Origin: Acidimicrobiaceae bacterium
Lineage (GTDB): Bacteria > Actinomycetota > Acidimicrobiia > Acidimicrobiales > RAAP-2
DNA length: 37,117 bases
Direction: 5' to 3'
Assembly (NCBI GenBank): GCA_003155135.1
Contig: PMFN01000036.1
Location: 1 to 37,117, forward strand
Position 1 is the stretch's first letter. Every line of letters begins with the position of its first letter. Shown one piece after another: positions 25,414 to 34,100 of this stretch. The translations under genes and the position numbers were made by a program. The notes below the pieces were generated by a model. It did no database searches. It was given only the letters and a program-made list of their open reading frames with translations, and was not told the origin of the DNA.

Positions 25414-26814
25414 GTGTCCGGATTCGTCGATGAGGCCCAACTGCATGCCAAAGGCGGCAACGGCGGTGCCGGCGCGATCTCCTTTCGTCGTGAGGCCCAC
25501 GTCGACCGCGGCGGGCCCGACGGCGGCGACGGTGGCCGCGGTGGCGATGTCTGGCTGGTCGCCGACTTCAACCAGGCCTCCCTGCTGGGCTTTCGCGACC
25601 ACCCCCACCGGGGGGCGACCGACGGCGCCCATGGGACGTCGAAGAAGAAGCACGGGAGCCGCGGGACCGACCTGACCGTGGCCGTGCCGGTGGGCACCGT
25701 GGTGAAGGACCTCGAGGGCACCGTGCTCTGCGACCTCTCGGGGCCGGGCGACCGGTGGCTTGCCGGCGAAGGTGGCAAGGGCGGCCAGGGCAATGCGCGC
25801 TTTCTGTCCAACAAGCGCCGGGCTCCAGCCTTTGCCGAACAAGGGGAGAAGGGCCAGGAGCGCTGGCTCAACATGGAGCTCAAGCTGGCCGCCGACGTCG
25901 CACTCGTGGGACTGCCCAATGCAGGCAAGTCCACCCTCATCTCGTCGGTCTCGGCCGCCAAGCCGAAGGTGGCCGACTACCCCTTCACCACGCTCGTCCC
26001 GCATCTCGGGGTGGTCGAGGTGGGAGGCCGGGCCGGCCGTGTGACCGGCGACGAGGTCCAGTTCGTGATGGCCGACATCCCCGGCCTGGTCGAAGGGGCG
26101 GCTGAGGGCCGCGGCCTCGGGCACCAATTCCTCCGCCACATCGAGCGGGCCCGGGTGCTCTTGATCCTGCTCGACCTCGCCGCCACCGATGGTGTCTCGC
26201 CGGCCGAGCAGCAGCGCATCCTCGAAGGCGAGCTCGGCCGTTACATGCCTGAACTGCTGGACCGGCCCCGGGTGGTGGTCGGCTCGAAGTCCGATATCGC
26301 CGAGGTCGACGGCGGCACCGACGCCACCGACGGCGATGAGGGCGTCGACTACGTGATCTCCGCGGTCACCGGGACCGGGCTCGGCCCGCTGCTCGGCCAC
26401 CTCGCCACCTTGGTGAGCGAGGCCCGGGCGAGCGAGGCGACCGGGCTCGGTGAGATCGTGGTGCACCGCCCCGCCCCCGAGGGCGTCGGCGTCGAGCGGA
26501 CGCCCTCGGGGGCCTGGCGGGTGACCGGGCGCCCCGCCGAGCGCGCCGTCAGCTTCTCGGACCTGACCGATGAGGGTGCCATGGCCGAGGCGGTCATCCG
26601 GTTACGCCGCCTCGGCGTCGACCGGGCGCTCGCACGGGCCGGCGCGCGCGACGGCGAAGAGGTGAGCGTGGGGGAGGTCTCCTTTACGTGGTACCGAGAC
26701 CAGTCGGCCGGCACCCTCGACCGGCCCGAGCCCGCGGACGACCGCCCGGCCGGGCCACGGGCGCGGCGCCGATCGTTCGGCGAGGAGGGCACCAAGCGGG
26801 GTTCGGGTCGATGA
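25414..26814 (+). CDS. obg: Obg GTPase, ribosome assembly and stress
   Basis: A 466-residue GTPase for 50S maturation. Seen: the Gly-rich Obg fold (1-158; KGGNGGAGAISFRREAHVDRGGPDGGDGGRGG split over 13-44), G1 GLPNAGKST (166-174), switch I Thr in YPFTTL, and G3 DIPGLVEGA (221-229). A G4 motif reads SKSD where NKxD is usual, and G5 is SAVTG. The C-terminal OCT domain (about 355-430) is followed by a basic tail. The GTG start is set by the -10 element. Its stop overlaps the proB ATG (ATGA). The order obg-proB-proA is typical of actinobacteria and Firmicutes. Confidence 0.95.
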   Translation: MSGFVDEAQLHAKGGNGGAGAISFRREAHVDRGGPDGGDGGRGGDVWLVADFNQASLLGFRDHPHRGATDGAHGTSKKKHGSRGTDLTVAVPVGTVVKDLEGTVLCDLSGPGDRWLAGEGGKGGQGNARFLSNKRRAPAFAEQGEKGQERWLNMELKLAADVALVGLPNAGKSTLISSVSAAKPKVADYPFTTLVPHLGVVEVGGRAGRVTGDEVQFVMADIPGLVEGAAEGRGLGHQFLRHIERARVLLILLDLAATDGVSPAEQQRILEGELGRYMPELLDRPRVVVGSKSDIAEVDGGTDATDGDEGVDYVISAVTGTGLGPLLGHLATLVSEARASEATGLGEIVVHRPAPEGVGVERTPSGAWRVTGRPAERAVSFSDLTDEGAMAEAVIRLRRLGVDRALARAGARDGEEVSVGEVSFTWYRDQSAGTLDRPEPADDRPAGPRARRRSFGEEGTKRGSGR

Positions 26815-27929
26815 GCGTGGACGCCGGCCGCACCGCAACGGTCGTCGTCAAGGTGGGCTCGTCCTCGGTCACCACCGACGAAGGCACGACGGACGAAGCG
26901 CTCATCGCCAGGTTGTCGGGCGAGATCGCCTCCCTCGTAGGCGATGGCACCGACGTCGTCGTCGTCACCTCGGGTGCGATCACCGCAGGCTGGTCCGCCC
27001 TCGGCCGGCCCGGCCCGCGCTCGGAGGACCTGTCGGTCCTCCAAGCCGTCTCGGCCGTCGGCCAGCACCGGCTCATGCGTAGCTGGGAAGACGGGCTCGC
27101 ACCGCACGGCCTGCTGGCGGGTCAGGTGCTGCTCGCCCCGCTCGACTTCGTGCACCGCCAGCAGTACCTCCACGCCCGGGCCACGCTCACCCAGCTGCTC
27201 GCCTTGGGCGTCGTGCCGGTGGTCAACGAGAACGACGCCGTGGCCGATGAGGAGATCCGCTTCGGTGACAACGACCGGCTCGCGGCGTTGGTGGCCCACC
27301 TCGTGCGAGCCGACCTGCTCGTGCTGCTGACCGACGCACCCGGGCTCCTCACCGCCGACCCGCGTGTGGACGCCGGGGCATCGCTCATCGAAGAGGTGGT
27401 CGAGATCGACCAGCAGCTCGAAGGCCTCGCCGGCGGCCCCGGCGTCGTCGGGAGCGGTGGCATGGCGTCCAAGCTGGCGGCGGCCAAGATCGCCACCTGG
27501 TCGGGCATCCGCGCCGTCATCGCCGATGCGGCGCGTCCCGGCGTGCTCGGTTCGGCCCTTGCGGCTGAGCCCGGTGTCGGCACGGTCTTCCAGCCTCGCC
27601 AGGTGCGCCTGTCGGCGCGCAAGCTGTGGATTGCCTTCGCGCTGGCGCCGAGCGGCTTGCTCGTCGTCGACGACGGCGCCCGACGGGCCCTCACCGAGCA
27701 GGGGCGCTCCCTGCTCGGGGCGGGCGTCGTGTCGGTGAAGGGCGACTTCGCCATCGAGGACGCGGTCGAGATCGCCGGCCTCGACGGCGCGGTGTTCGCC
27801 AAGGGCCTCGCGCGCCACCCGGCGAGCAGGGCCGACGAATGGCTCGGGCAGCGCAGCCGCGACCTCCCCGCGGATCTCGATCCCGAGGTGGTGCATCGCG
27901 ACGACCTGGTGGTCCTGTCCGCCGGTTGA
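26811..27929 (+). CDS. proB: Glutamate 5-kinase
   Basis: A 372-residue enzyme that phosphorylates glutamate, the first step of proline synthesis. Seen: VVKVGSSSV at the N-terminus, VVVVTSGAITAGWSALG, VVPVVNENDAVADEEIRFGDNDRLAALVA (split motif around the active site), LLTDAPGLLTADPR, and GSGGMASKLAAAKIA. A C-terminal PUA domain (about 280-372) is present, as in the long form of the enzyme. ATG 26811 overlaps the obg stop by 4 nt; the longer frame from 26688 merely shadows obg. Feedback inhibition by proline is usual for this family. Confidence 0.95.
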   Translation: MSVDAGRTATVVVKVGSSSVTTDEGTTDEALIARLSGEIASLVGDGTDVVVVTSGAITAGWSALGRPGPRSEDLSVLQAVSAVGQHRLMRSWEDGLAPHGLLAGQVLLAPLDFVHRQQYLHARATLTQLLALGVVPVVNENDAVADEEIRFGDNDRLAALVAHLVRADLLVLLTDAPGLLTADPRVDAGASLIEEVVEIDQQLEGLAGGPGVVGSGGMASKLAAAKIATWSGIRAVIADAARPGVLGSALAAEPGVGTVFQPRQVRLSARKLWIAFALAPSGLLVVDDGARRALTEQGRSLLGAGVVSVKGDFAIEDAVEIAGLDGAVFAKGLARHPASRADEWLGQRSRDLPADLDPEVVHRDDLVVLSAG

Positions 27930-27954
27930 GGGCGGGAGCCGATGCGGCCCAAGC

Positions 27955-27960
27955 TACGCT
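27955..27960 (+). promoter_or_regulatory. -10 element TACGCT, leaderless start of proA
   Basis: TACGCT ends exactly 6 nt before ATG 27967. It implies an independent leaderless promoter for proA within the obg-proB-proA cluster. Confidence 0.6.
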
Positions 27961-27966
27961 GACCGG

Positions 27967-29214
27967 ATGGTGACGACGGACCTCGAGGCGCTCGCGCAGC
28001 GGGTGTCTGTCGCCGCCCGGTCGGTGGCGCGTTCCTCTTCGCTCGCGCGCGACGACGCCCTGCGCATGGGCGCCGAGCAGGTCCTCGTCGACGCACCGGC
28101 GATCCTGGCGTCCAATGTGGCTGATCTTGAGGAAGCCAAGGCAGCGGGCCTCGGTGCCACGGCCCTCGACCGGCTCCGCCTCGACGAGCGCCGTCTGGCC
28201 TCCATGGCCGAAGCACTTCGCTCCGTGGCGGCGGCCGCCGACCCACTCGGCGAGGTGCTCGAGGGATCGGTGCGACCCAACGGCCTACGAGTCGAACGGG
28301 TCCGGGTTCCGCTCGGCGTGGTCGGGATCATCTACGAGAACCGGCCCAACGTGACGAGCGACGCAGCGGGACTGTGCCTCAAGTCGGGCAACGCCGCCTT
28401 CCTGCGGGGCTCGTCATCGGCGCTGCGTACCAACCGGGCCATCGTGACTGCGCTGCGCCGTGCCCTCGAAAAGGCCGACCTGCCCACCGACGCCATCACC
28501 TTGGTCGAGGACACGAGCCACGCCACCGCCGTTCAATTCATGCGCTTGCGCGGGCTGATCGACTGCCTGATCCCGCGCGGTGGACCCGCACTCATCAGCG
28601 CACTCCTCGAGCACGCGACCGTGCCCTACGTGCTCGACGGTGACGGGAACTGCCACGTCTACGTGGACGCAGCCGCTGACCTCGAGATGGCGATCTCCAT
28701 CGTTGCCAACGCCAAGCTGCAGCGGCCCGGGGTGTGCAACGCCGCCGAGTCGCTCCTCGTCCACCGGTCGATCGCCGCACGCTTCTTGCCCCGGGCGGCC
28801 GCCGCCCTGGAGGGTGTCGAGCTCTACGGCTGCGAGCGCACCCGGGCCATCCTCGAAGGTGTCGAGGCGGCGACCGACGAGCACTTCGCGACCGAGTTCC
28901 TCTCGCTCGCCATGAGCGTGGCCGTGGTCGACGACCTCGACGGGGCGATCGAGCACATCGCCCGCTTCGGCTCGGGGCACTCCGAGGCGATCGTGACGGC
29001 CGACATGGTTGCTGCGGACCGCTTCGTGCGGGAGGTGGACGCGGCGGCGGTGCTCGTGAATGCGTCAACCAGATTCATCGACGGGGGCGAACTCGGGCTC
29101 GGGGCTGAGGTGGGCATCTCCACCCAGAAGCTCCACGCGAGGGGGCCAATGGGACTTCGAGAGCTGACCTGCGCCAAGTGGGTCGTGCGGGGAGAGGGAC
29201 AGGTACGAGAGTGA
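27967..29214 (+). CDS. proA: Glutamate-5-semialdehyde dehydrogenase (gamma-glutamyl phosphate reductase)
   Basis: A 415-residue NADPH-dependent enzyme of the aldehyde-dehydrogenase fold that reduces glutamyl-5-phosphate, the second step of proline synthesis. Seen: VPLGVVGIIYENRPNVTSDAAGLCLKSGNA (split over 114-143), IPRGGPALI, the catalytic Cys C257 in LQRPGVCNAAES, and GEVGIST-like GAEVGISTQKLHARGPMGL near the C-terminus. Full length. It follows proB with 37 nt between them and its own -10. Its stop overlaps the GTG of the MoxR gene (GTGA), so the next genes may be co-transcribed with proA. Confidence 0.96.
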   Translation: MVTTDLEALAQRVSVAARSVARSSSLARDDALRMGAEQVLVDAPAILASNVADLEEAKAAGLGATALDRLRLDERRLASMAEALRSVAAAADPLGEVLEGSVRPNGLRVERVRVPLGVVGIIYENRPNVTSDAAGLCLKSGNAAFLRGSSSALRTNRAIVTALRRALEKADLPTDAITLVEDTSHATAVQFMRLRGLIDCLIPRGGPALISALLEHATVPYVLDGDGNCHVYVDAAADLEMAISIVANAKLQRPGVCNAAESLLVHRSIAARFLPRAAAALEGVELYGCERTRAILEGVEAATDEHFATEFLSLAMSVAVVDDLDGAIEHIARFGSGHSEAIVTADMVAADRFVREVDAAAVLVNASTRFIDGGELGLGAEVGISTQKLHARGPMGLRELTCAKWVVRGEGQVRE

Positions 29215-30170
29215 CCGAGACCACAGCGAGCAGAGCGGCGGCCCTCGGGCTTCCCGACACCGGGCCACCACGATTCGACTCGGTCGACGACGTGCGAGCC
29301 CGCCTGGCCGATGTTGGCTACCTCTCCGATGAGAGCATCGCCGGGGTGGTCCACCTCGCCGACCGCCTCGCCAAGCCGATCCTCGTGGAGGGCCCGGCCG
29401 GGACGGGCAAGACCCAGCTGGCCAAGTCCGTGGCCGAGATCACCGGCTCACGGCTCATCCGTCTCCAGTGCTACGAGGGCCTCGACGAGTCGAAGGCGCT
29501 CTACGAGTGGAACTACCGAAAGCAGCTCCTGCGCATCCAGGCGGGCCAGGTGAGCGGGGAGGGCCTCGCCCTCGCCGCCGACGAGGCACCCGGGAGCTCG
29601 TGGAAGGCACTCGAAGAGGACATCTTCTCCGCCGACTTCCTCCTCACCCGGCCGCTCCTCGAGGCCATCTCGGCCGACGAGCCGGTCGTCCTCCTCGTCG
29701 ACGAGGTCGACCGGGTGGAGCTCGAGACCGAGGCGCTCCTCCTCGAGGTGCTCTCGGAGTACCAGGTGTCGATCCCCGAGCTCGGCACCGTGCGCGCGAC
29801 GCGCCTGCCCATGGTGTTCCTCACGTCGAACAACACGAGGGAGCTTTCTGAGGCGCTCAAGCGGCGCTGCCTGTACCTGCACATCGACTACCCCGACCTC
29901 GAGCGAGAGCGCGAGATCGTCCGCACCCGGGTCCCCGGGATCACCGACGAGCTCGCCGACCAGGTCGCTCGCATTGTTCGTTCGCTGCGCACACTCGAGC
30001 TGCGCAAGGCACCGTCGGTCTCCGAGACCCTCGACTGGGCGCGCACGCTCGTGATACTCGGGATGGACTCGATCGACGCCGCGTCGGCACGCGACACCTT
30101 GCACATCCTGCTCAAGTACCAGACGGACATCGAGCGGGCCTCCAAGGAACTGCTCACCGCCGGTAGCTGA
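29211..30170 (+). CDS. MoxR-type AAA+ ATPase
   Basis: A 319-residue AAA+ protein. Seen: Walker A GPAGTGKT (61-68), Walker B VVLLVDEVD (159-167), sensor-1 FLTSNNTRELSEALKRRC, and an arginine-finger-like RR. The closest recognised group is MoxR/CoxD/GvpN-like. These ATPases work with a VWA protein to remodel or activate partner enzymes, for example metal-centre insertion in CO dehydrogenase or methanol dehydrogenase. No such target enzyme is encoded in the window. I take GTG 29211 (overlap GTGA with proA); the frame from 29178 would lie within proA. The VWA gene follows after 10 nt. Confidence 0.92.
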   Translation: MTETTASRAAALGLPDTGPPRFDSVDDVRARLADVGYLSDESIAGVVHLADRLAKPILVEGPAGTGKTQLAKSVAEITGSRLIRLQCYEGLDESKALYEWNYRKQLLRIQAGQVSGEGLALAADEAPGSSWKALEEDIFSADFLLTRPLLEAISADEPVVLLVDEVDRVELETEALLLEVLSEYQVSIPELGTVRATRLPMVFLTSNNTRELSEALKRRCLYLHIDYPDLEREREIVRTRVPGITDELADQVARIVRSLRTLELRKAPSVSETLDWARTLVILGMDSIDAASARDTLHILLKYQTDIERASKELLTAGS

Positions 30171-30180
30171 GCGCCCGACC

Positions 30181-31632
30181 GTGCTGGACCTCCTCTCGGG
30201 CTTCGTCACCGAGCTGCGTGACGCAGGACTGCCCGTCTCGCTCACCGAGCACCTCGACGCGGCCGAGGCCATCCACTACATCCCCTTGGAGGACCGAACG
30301 GCCCTCAAGTACGCGCTGGCCGCCACGCTGGTCAAGAGCTCGGACCACTGGCGGGCGTTCGAGACGGCCTTCGAGGTCTACTTCGCCCACCGCACGCTGA
30401 CCGAGGCGGGCGAAGAGGGCGAAGAGGGTGCCGACGGCGAGCTGCGCGAGTCGGCCGCCAGCGGAAGCGGCGACCGTCCCGGTCGCCCGGGGATGTCCGG
30501 AGCTGGTGCAAGCGACTCGATGAGCGCCGAGGAGCTCGCCGCCCTCTTGTACCGCTCGCTCCTGATCGGGGACCAGGGTCTCACGTCGGTCGTGGCCCGC
30601 CAGGCAGTGAACCGCTATGCAGGCATGGAACCCGGCCGGCCGGTCGGCGGCACCTACTACCTCTATCGCACGCTGCGGAACCTCGACCTCGAAGGGGTGC
30701 TGGCCCGGCTGCTCGAAGAGGCCCGCAACGAGGCGGTCGGGGGCGGCGGGCTCACCCCCCTCGAGGAGCGACTCATCGCCGACGAGTACCAGGCGCGCAT
30801 CGACAAACTCCGCCAGTCCATCGAGTCGGAGATCCGCCGCCGCCTGGTCGAAGACCGCGGGGCCGAGGCGCTCGCCAAGTCCGTGCGCAAGCCGTTGCCC
30901 GAGGACCTCGATGTCATGCACGCCAGTCGGGACGACCTCGCCGCCCTCCAACGCGCGCTCCACCCGCTGTCGCGCAAGCTCGCGGTCCGACTCACCCGCA
31001 AGCGTCGGAAGGGCCGCAAGGGCGCGCTCGACTTCCGGGCCACCGTGCGGCGCTCGCTGTCGACGGGGGGAGTGCCGGTCGAGCCGCGGTTTCGCCACCC
31101 CCGCCCCGCCAAGCCCGAGATCATGGTCATCGCCGACATCTCCGGCTCGGTGGCGTCCTTCGCCCGGTTCACCCTCCATCTCGTCTACGCCATCAGCTCG
31201 CAGTTCTCCAAAGTCCGCGCCTTCGTCTTCGTCGACGGCCTCGACGAGGTGACCCGGTTCTTCGAAGGAGTCGACGACCCGGCACTGGCGGTGCACCGGA
31301 TCAACACCGAGGCCGACGTGATCTGGATCGACGGCCACTCCGACTACGGCCACGCGCTCCGGGTGTTCAACGAGCGCTACGGCGACAGCGTGACGTCGCG
31401 CACGAGTGTCCTGCTGCTCGGCGACGCCCGTAACAACTACCACGCGTCGGAAGCCTGGGTGCTCGGCGAGCTGCAGCGCCAGGCCCGTCACGTCTACTGG
31501 CTGAACCCCGAGCCTCGCGACTACTGGGGCTCTGGGGACTCGATCGTCGACGAGTACGCGGTCCACTGCGATCAGGTGGTCGAGGTGCGCACCCTCCGCC
31601 AGCTCGAGCGCTTCGTCGGTGAGCTCACGTGA
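30181..31632 (+). CDS. VWA-domain protein, CoxE-like partner of the MoxR ATPase
   Basis: A 483-residue cytoplasmic protein without a signal peptide. Seen: an N-terminal helical region, an acidic Gly/Glu-rich linker (75-115), a helical middle segment with a Lys/Arg-rich patch (RKRRKGRKGA, 273-282), and a C-terminal von Willebrand A domain. The MIDAS motif is DISGS (D319, S321, S323), with later acidic positions around LLLGDARNNY. This is the CoxE/DUF58-like partner expected next to a MoxR ATPase. GTG 30181 starts 10 nt after the ATPase stop, so the two are one operon. The target complex is unknown. Confidence 0.9.
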   Translation: MLDLLSGFVTELRDAGLPVSLTEHLDAAEAIHYIPLEDRTALKYALAATLVKSSDHWRAFETAFEVYFAHRTLTEAGEEGEEGADGELRESAASGSGDRPGRPGMSGAGASDSMSAEELAALLYRSLLIGDQGLTSVVARQAVNRYAGMEPGRPVGGTYYLYRTLRNLDLEGVLARLLEEARNEAVGGGGLTPLEERLIADEYQARIDKLRQSIESEIRRRLVEDRGAEALAKSVRKPLPEDLDVMHASRDDLAALQRALHPLSRKLAVRLTRKRRKGRKGALDFRATVRRSLSTGGVPVEPRFRHPRPAKPEIMVIADISGSVASFARFTLHLVYAISSQFSKVRAFVFVDGLDEVTRFFEGVDDPALAVHRINTEADVIWIDGHSDYGHALRVFNERYGDSVTSRTSVLLLGDARNNYHASEAWVLGELQRQARHVYWLNPEPRDYWGSGDSIVDEYAVHCDQVVEVRTLRQLERFVGELT

Positions 31633-31672
31633 GCCGACATTTGACGCCTCACCTCCTGGTGCATCGCCTGCA

Positions 31673-32425
31673 ATGAGCGACCCGGTCAACCGGGGCGACC
31701 CGGACTCGTTCCAGTCGAGCGCCCCGGCGGGCGTGCGCACGACGGGACGACCCTCGGTCGACGCGACCGAGATCATCCTGGTGCGCCACGGCGAGGCGAT
31801 CTGCAACGTCGAGGGGGTCATCGGCGGGGTGCTCGGCTGCACAGGCCTGACCGACCGAGGGGTGGGCCAGGTCGAGGCCCTCGCCGAGAGGCTCTCTCGG
31901 ACCGGGGAACTCGGGGGAGTGGACGCGCTCTACTCGTCGGTCCTGCCGCGCGCCCGCCAGACCGCCGCCATCCTCGCTCCCGCCCTCGACCGCTGGCGGG
32001 ACGGGCCCCCGCTCGGGATCCAGACCGACTGCGACATCTGCGAGCTGCACCCCGGTGAGGCCGATGGCTTGACGTGGGCGCAGTATGGCGCCGCGTTCCC
32101 TGCGATCGACTGGGACAAGCAACCCACCCAGCAGCTGGCGCCGGGAGGGGAGAGCTGGCTCGAGTTCGTGGGGCGTGCGTCGACGGCGGTGCGCGCCATC
32201 GCGCTGCGTCACCCCGGCGAGCGGGTGGTGCTCGCCTGCCACGCCGGCGTCGTCGAGTCAGCCATTTTGCGCTTCCTGCCGATCTCGAAGGACGTGGTGC
32301 GCCTCAAGCTGCACACCACCCACGCCTCGATGACTCGCTTTGACCTGATGGACGGGGAGTGGCACCTGCGCCGTTACAACGACGCGACCCCGACGTTTGT
32401 GCCGCAGCTGCCTCAGCAGGCGTAG
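31673..32425 (+). CDS. Histidine phosphatase family protein (phosphoglycerate-mutase-like)
   Basis: A 250-residue member of the histidine phosphatase superfamily. Seen: IILVRHGEAICNVEG with the phospho-acceptor His, SSVLPRARQTAAIL, the acidic ELHPGEADGLTW, and the second catalytic His in VLACHAGVVESAI. Specificity (sugar phosphate, protein or cobalamin phosphate) cannot be read off. I start at ATG 31673; a GTG at 31619 in the same frame overlaps the VWA gene by 14 nt and would add 18 residues. It follows the MoxR-VWA pair in the same direction. Its stop lies inside the end of the convergent secreted-protein gene. Confidence 0.88.
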   Translation: MSDPVNRGDPDSFQSSAPAGVRTTGRPSVDATEIILVRHGEAICNVEGVIGGVLGCTGLTDRGVGQVEALAERLSRTGELGGVDALYSSVLPRARQTAAILAPALDRWRDGPPLGIQTDCDICELHPGEADGLTWAQYGAAFPAIDWDKQPTQQLAPGGESWLEFVGRASTAVRAIALRHPGERVVLACHAGVVESAILRFLPISKDVVRLKLHTTHASMTRFDLMDGEWHLRRYNDATPTFVPQLPQQA

Positions 32426-34011
32426 TCGCCGTCGAGTCCGTTCACGTTGTCGCTGTACTGGACCAGGACAACGGGACCGGTGGGAAGATACGAGTACTGG
32501 CTCTTGACGCTCGCACACGTCGTCGTGGCAGGAGGACCCCAGTCGGCGGCCCAGTAGGGAACCGGCGGCTGATAGTTCCTTCCGACGATGCCAGACCACA
32601 CGCCCGGGCTTGCGTAAATGCCGGCGTTATTGATCCCCTCGGACCGAATGCCCCAGAGCGCTCCTTGGACAAGGGCTGCATTGGCATTCGTGTCGCCACT
32701 CCAAGACCCCTCCACGTCCATCCACCACGCCACCTGCGCGTCGATGCCTGCTCCCGCCGCCTTGGCGTAAGCATCCTGGGCGGCGGCGAAGCCGTAGTAA
32801 CAACTCTGCACTGCGAGGCCATCCGCGGCATACGCACCGCACGCTGGGTCCCCTGTTGACTGGGTGCCGAAGGTCAAGAACACGTAGAGATTGAGACCGC
32901 CACCCGCCCAGGCGGCTTCACTGGCTAGACAGGAGTTCACTGCGCCGAACGACTGTCCAACTACCTCGACGACGCCGATGGAATGGCCCGGGAGCGTCTG
33001 CCCACACTGCCAGTTGGAGACGTCATAGCCATAGGCGCCGGACTGGTACGGCGAACCTGAAAAGCCACCCACCCCCCAGTTGGCCGCCATGCCGACGACG
33101 GGTTTGTTGATGACCTGAGGGGCGGAGCCCCAATAGTTGGCCTTTGGCCCTTCTGAGGTCACCGCTCCGTTGGTGTCAGAGAACCAATAGCCCCCGCCGT
33201 TCGGGCTGTTGGCCATCGCAACGACGGGTCGTGCGAGAGGTGTGCCACCGAGGGAGCCTTCGAATGTGGCATCTCCGAAGGTGAAAATCCCGCCGTCCGA
33301 GGCGACCATGGTGTAGCCGTTGCCACTCGGTGTGGACGTCATTCCGACGATTGGCTTGTTGAGGACGATGTTCCCCGTCGAGCCATGAAAGGCTGCGTCG
33401 CCGAAGGAGAAGACGCCGCCGTCCGAGGCGACGAGCCAGTAGCCGTTGCCGTCTGGTGTTGCCGCCATGCCGACAATGGGGCGGTTAAGAGGTATCGCAC
33501 CCATCGAGCCCAGAAATGGCGCACCGAACGAAAAGATCCCGCCGTCGGAGGCGACGAGCCAGTAGCCGCCGCCGGCAGCAGCGGCCATGCCCACGATGGG
33601 TTGGTTGAGGCTGATGTTCCCCGTCGAGCCATGAAATGCTGCATCGCCGAACGAGAAGACGCCGCCGTCGGATGCAACCTCCCAATACCCACCGCCGTCC
33701 CTCGTCACGTCCATGCCGACGACCGGTCTGTTGAGCGGCGTGCCGCCCATGGAGCCGAAGAAGGGGGCACCCCCGAAGTCGAAGATGCCGCCGTCCGACG
33801 CGACAAGGTAGTAGGCCGGGTCCGGGCGGCTCGCCGGGGCCACGTTGCTCACAGCGGCGTCAGCTTTTCGGATCGAGGTCGCTCCCGCCACGACGAGGAC
33901 GGTCGTAAGAAGGGATGCGGCGACGATGCCCACCAGCACGCGTCGGACGGCGCGTCGGCGCCCCAGGCGTCGGGACGCGAAGCAAGAGAGAGATTGCATA
34001 CGGTGGGTCAC
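32413..34011 (-). CDS. Secreted repeat protein with a GH25-like C-terminal domain
   Basis: A 532-residue exported protein. Seen: a basic N-terminus and a hydrophobic signal segment (about 23-47) with an ADA/A-type cleavage site near 53. Six imperfect repeats of about 41 residues follow (67-315; core YWLVASDGGIFSFGDAAF, FHGSTGN and LNKPIVGMAATPDG). The C-terminal domain resembles lysozyme-type GH25 enzymes: GYDVSNWQ (D330), WWMDVEG (D432, E434), IYASPGVW and a final LVQYSD. The repeats probably fold as a beta-propeller-like structure and may bind glycan or wall material; the enzyme domain may cut peptidoglycan (inference). The coding sequence is visibly less GC-rich than its neighbours. The start is GTG 34011, 9 nt after a -10 element, with ATG 33999 as the alternative. 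Confidence 0.85.
   Translation of the reverse strand: MTHRMQSLSCFASRRLGRRRAVRRVLVGIVAASLLTTVLVVAGATSIRKADAAVSNVAPASRPDPAYYLVASDGGIFDFGGAPFFGSMGGTPLNRPVVGMDVTRDGGGYWEVASDGGVFSFGDAAFHGSTGNISLNQPIVGMAAAAGGGYWLVASDGGIFSFGAPFLGSMGAIPLNRPIVGMAATPDGNGYWLVASDGGVFSFGDAAFHGSTGNIVLNKPIVGMTSTPSGNGYTMVASDGGIFTFGDATFEGSLGGTPLARPVVAMANSPNGGGYWFSDTNGAVTSEGPKANYWGSAPQVINKPVVGMAANWGVGGFSGSPYQSGAYGYDVSNWQCGQTLPGHSIGVVEVVGQSFGAVNSCLASEAAWAGGGLNLYVFLTFGTQSTGDPACGAYAADGLAVQSCYYGFAAAQDAYAKAAGAGIDAQVAWWMDVEGSWSGDTNANAALVQGALWGIRSEGINNAGIYASPGVWSGIVGRNYQPPVPYWAADWGPPATTTCASVKSQYSYLPTGPVVLVQYSDNVNGLDGDYAC
33067..33813 (-). repeat. Six tandem coding repeats of about 41 codons
   Basis: The units begin near residues 67, 109, 150, 191, 233 and 275 of the secreted protein; the last is degenerate. 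Units 2 and 4 are nearly identical (both read FSFGDAAFHGSTGN), which suggests recent duplication or gene conversion between non-adjacent units. Confidence 0.85.
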
Positions 34012-34020
34012 CAGACGCCA

Positions 34021-34026
34021 ATGCTA
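34021..34026 (-). promoter_or_regulatory. -10 element TAGCAT upstream of the secreted protein
   Basis: On the minus strand TAGCAT ends 9 nt before GTG 34011. The spacing matches rplU and ndk in this window and favours the GTG over ATG 33999. Confidence 0.4.
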
Positions 34027-34100
34027 AGCGGCGGAGAGGCCTGATTTAAAGCACTCTCTCCTCAGGGCGCCCGACTTGGCTGTGACCAGCGACGACGACG

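Noticed and set aside
23887..26466. 859-residue minus-strand open frame
   Set aside because: Antisense shadow of the deaminase and obg with no recognisable motif.
33067..33813. Possible CRISPR-like array
   Set aside because: The periodic units are codon-phased, about 125 nt long and without spacers. They encode protein repeats.
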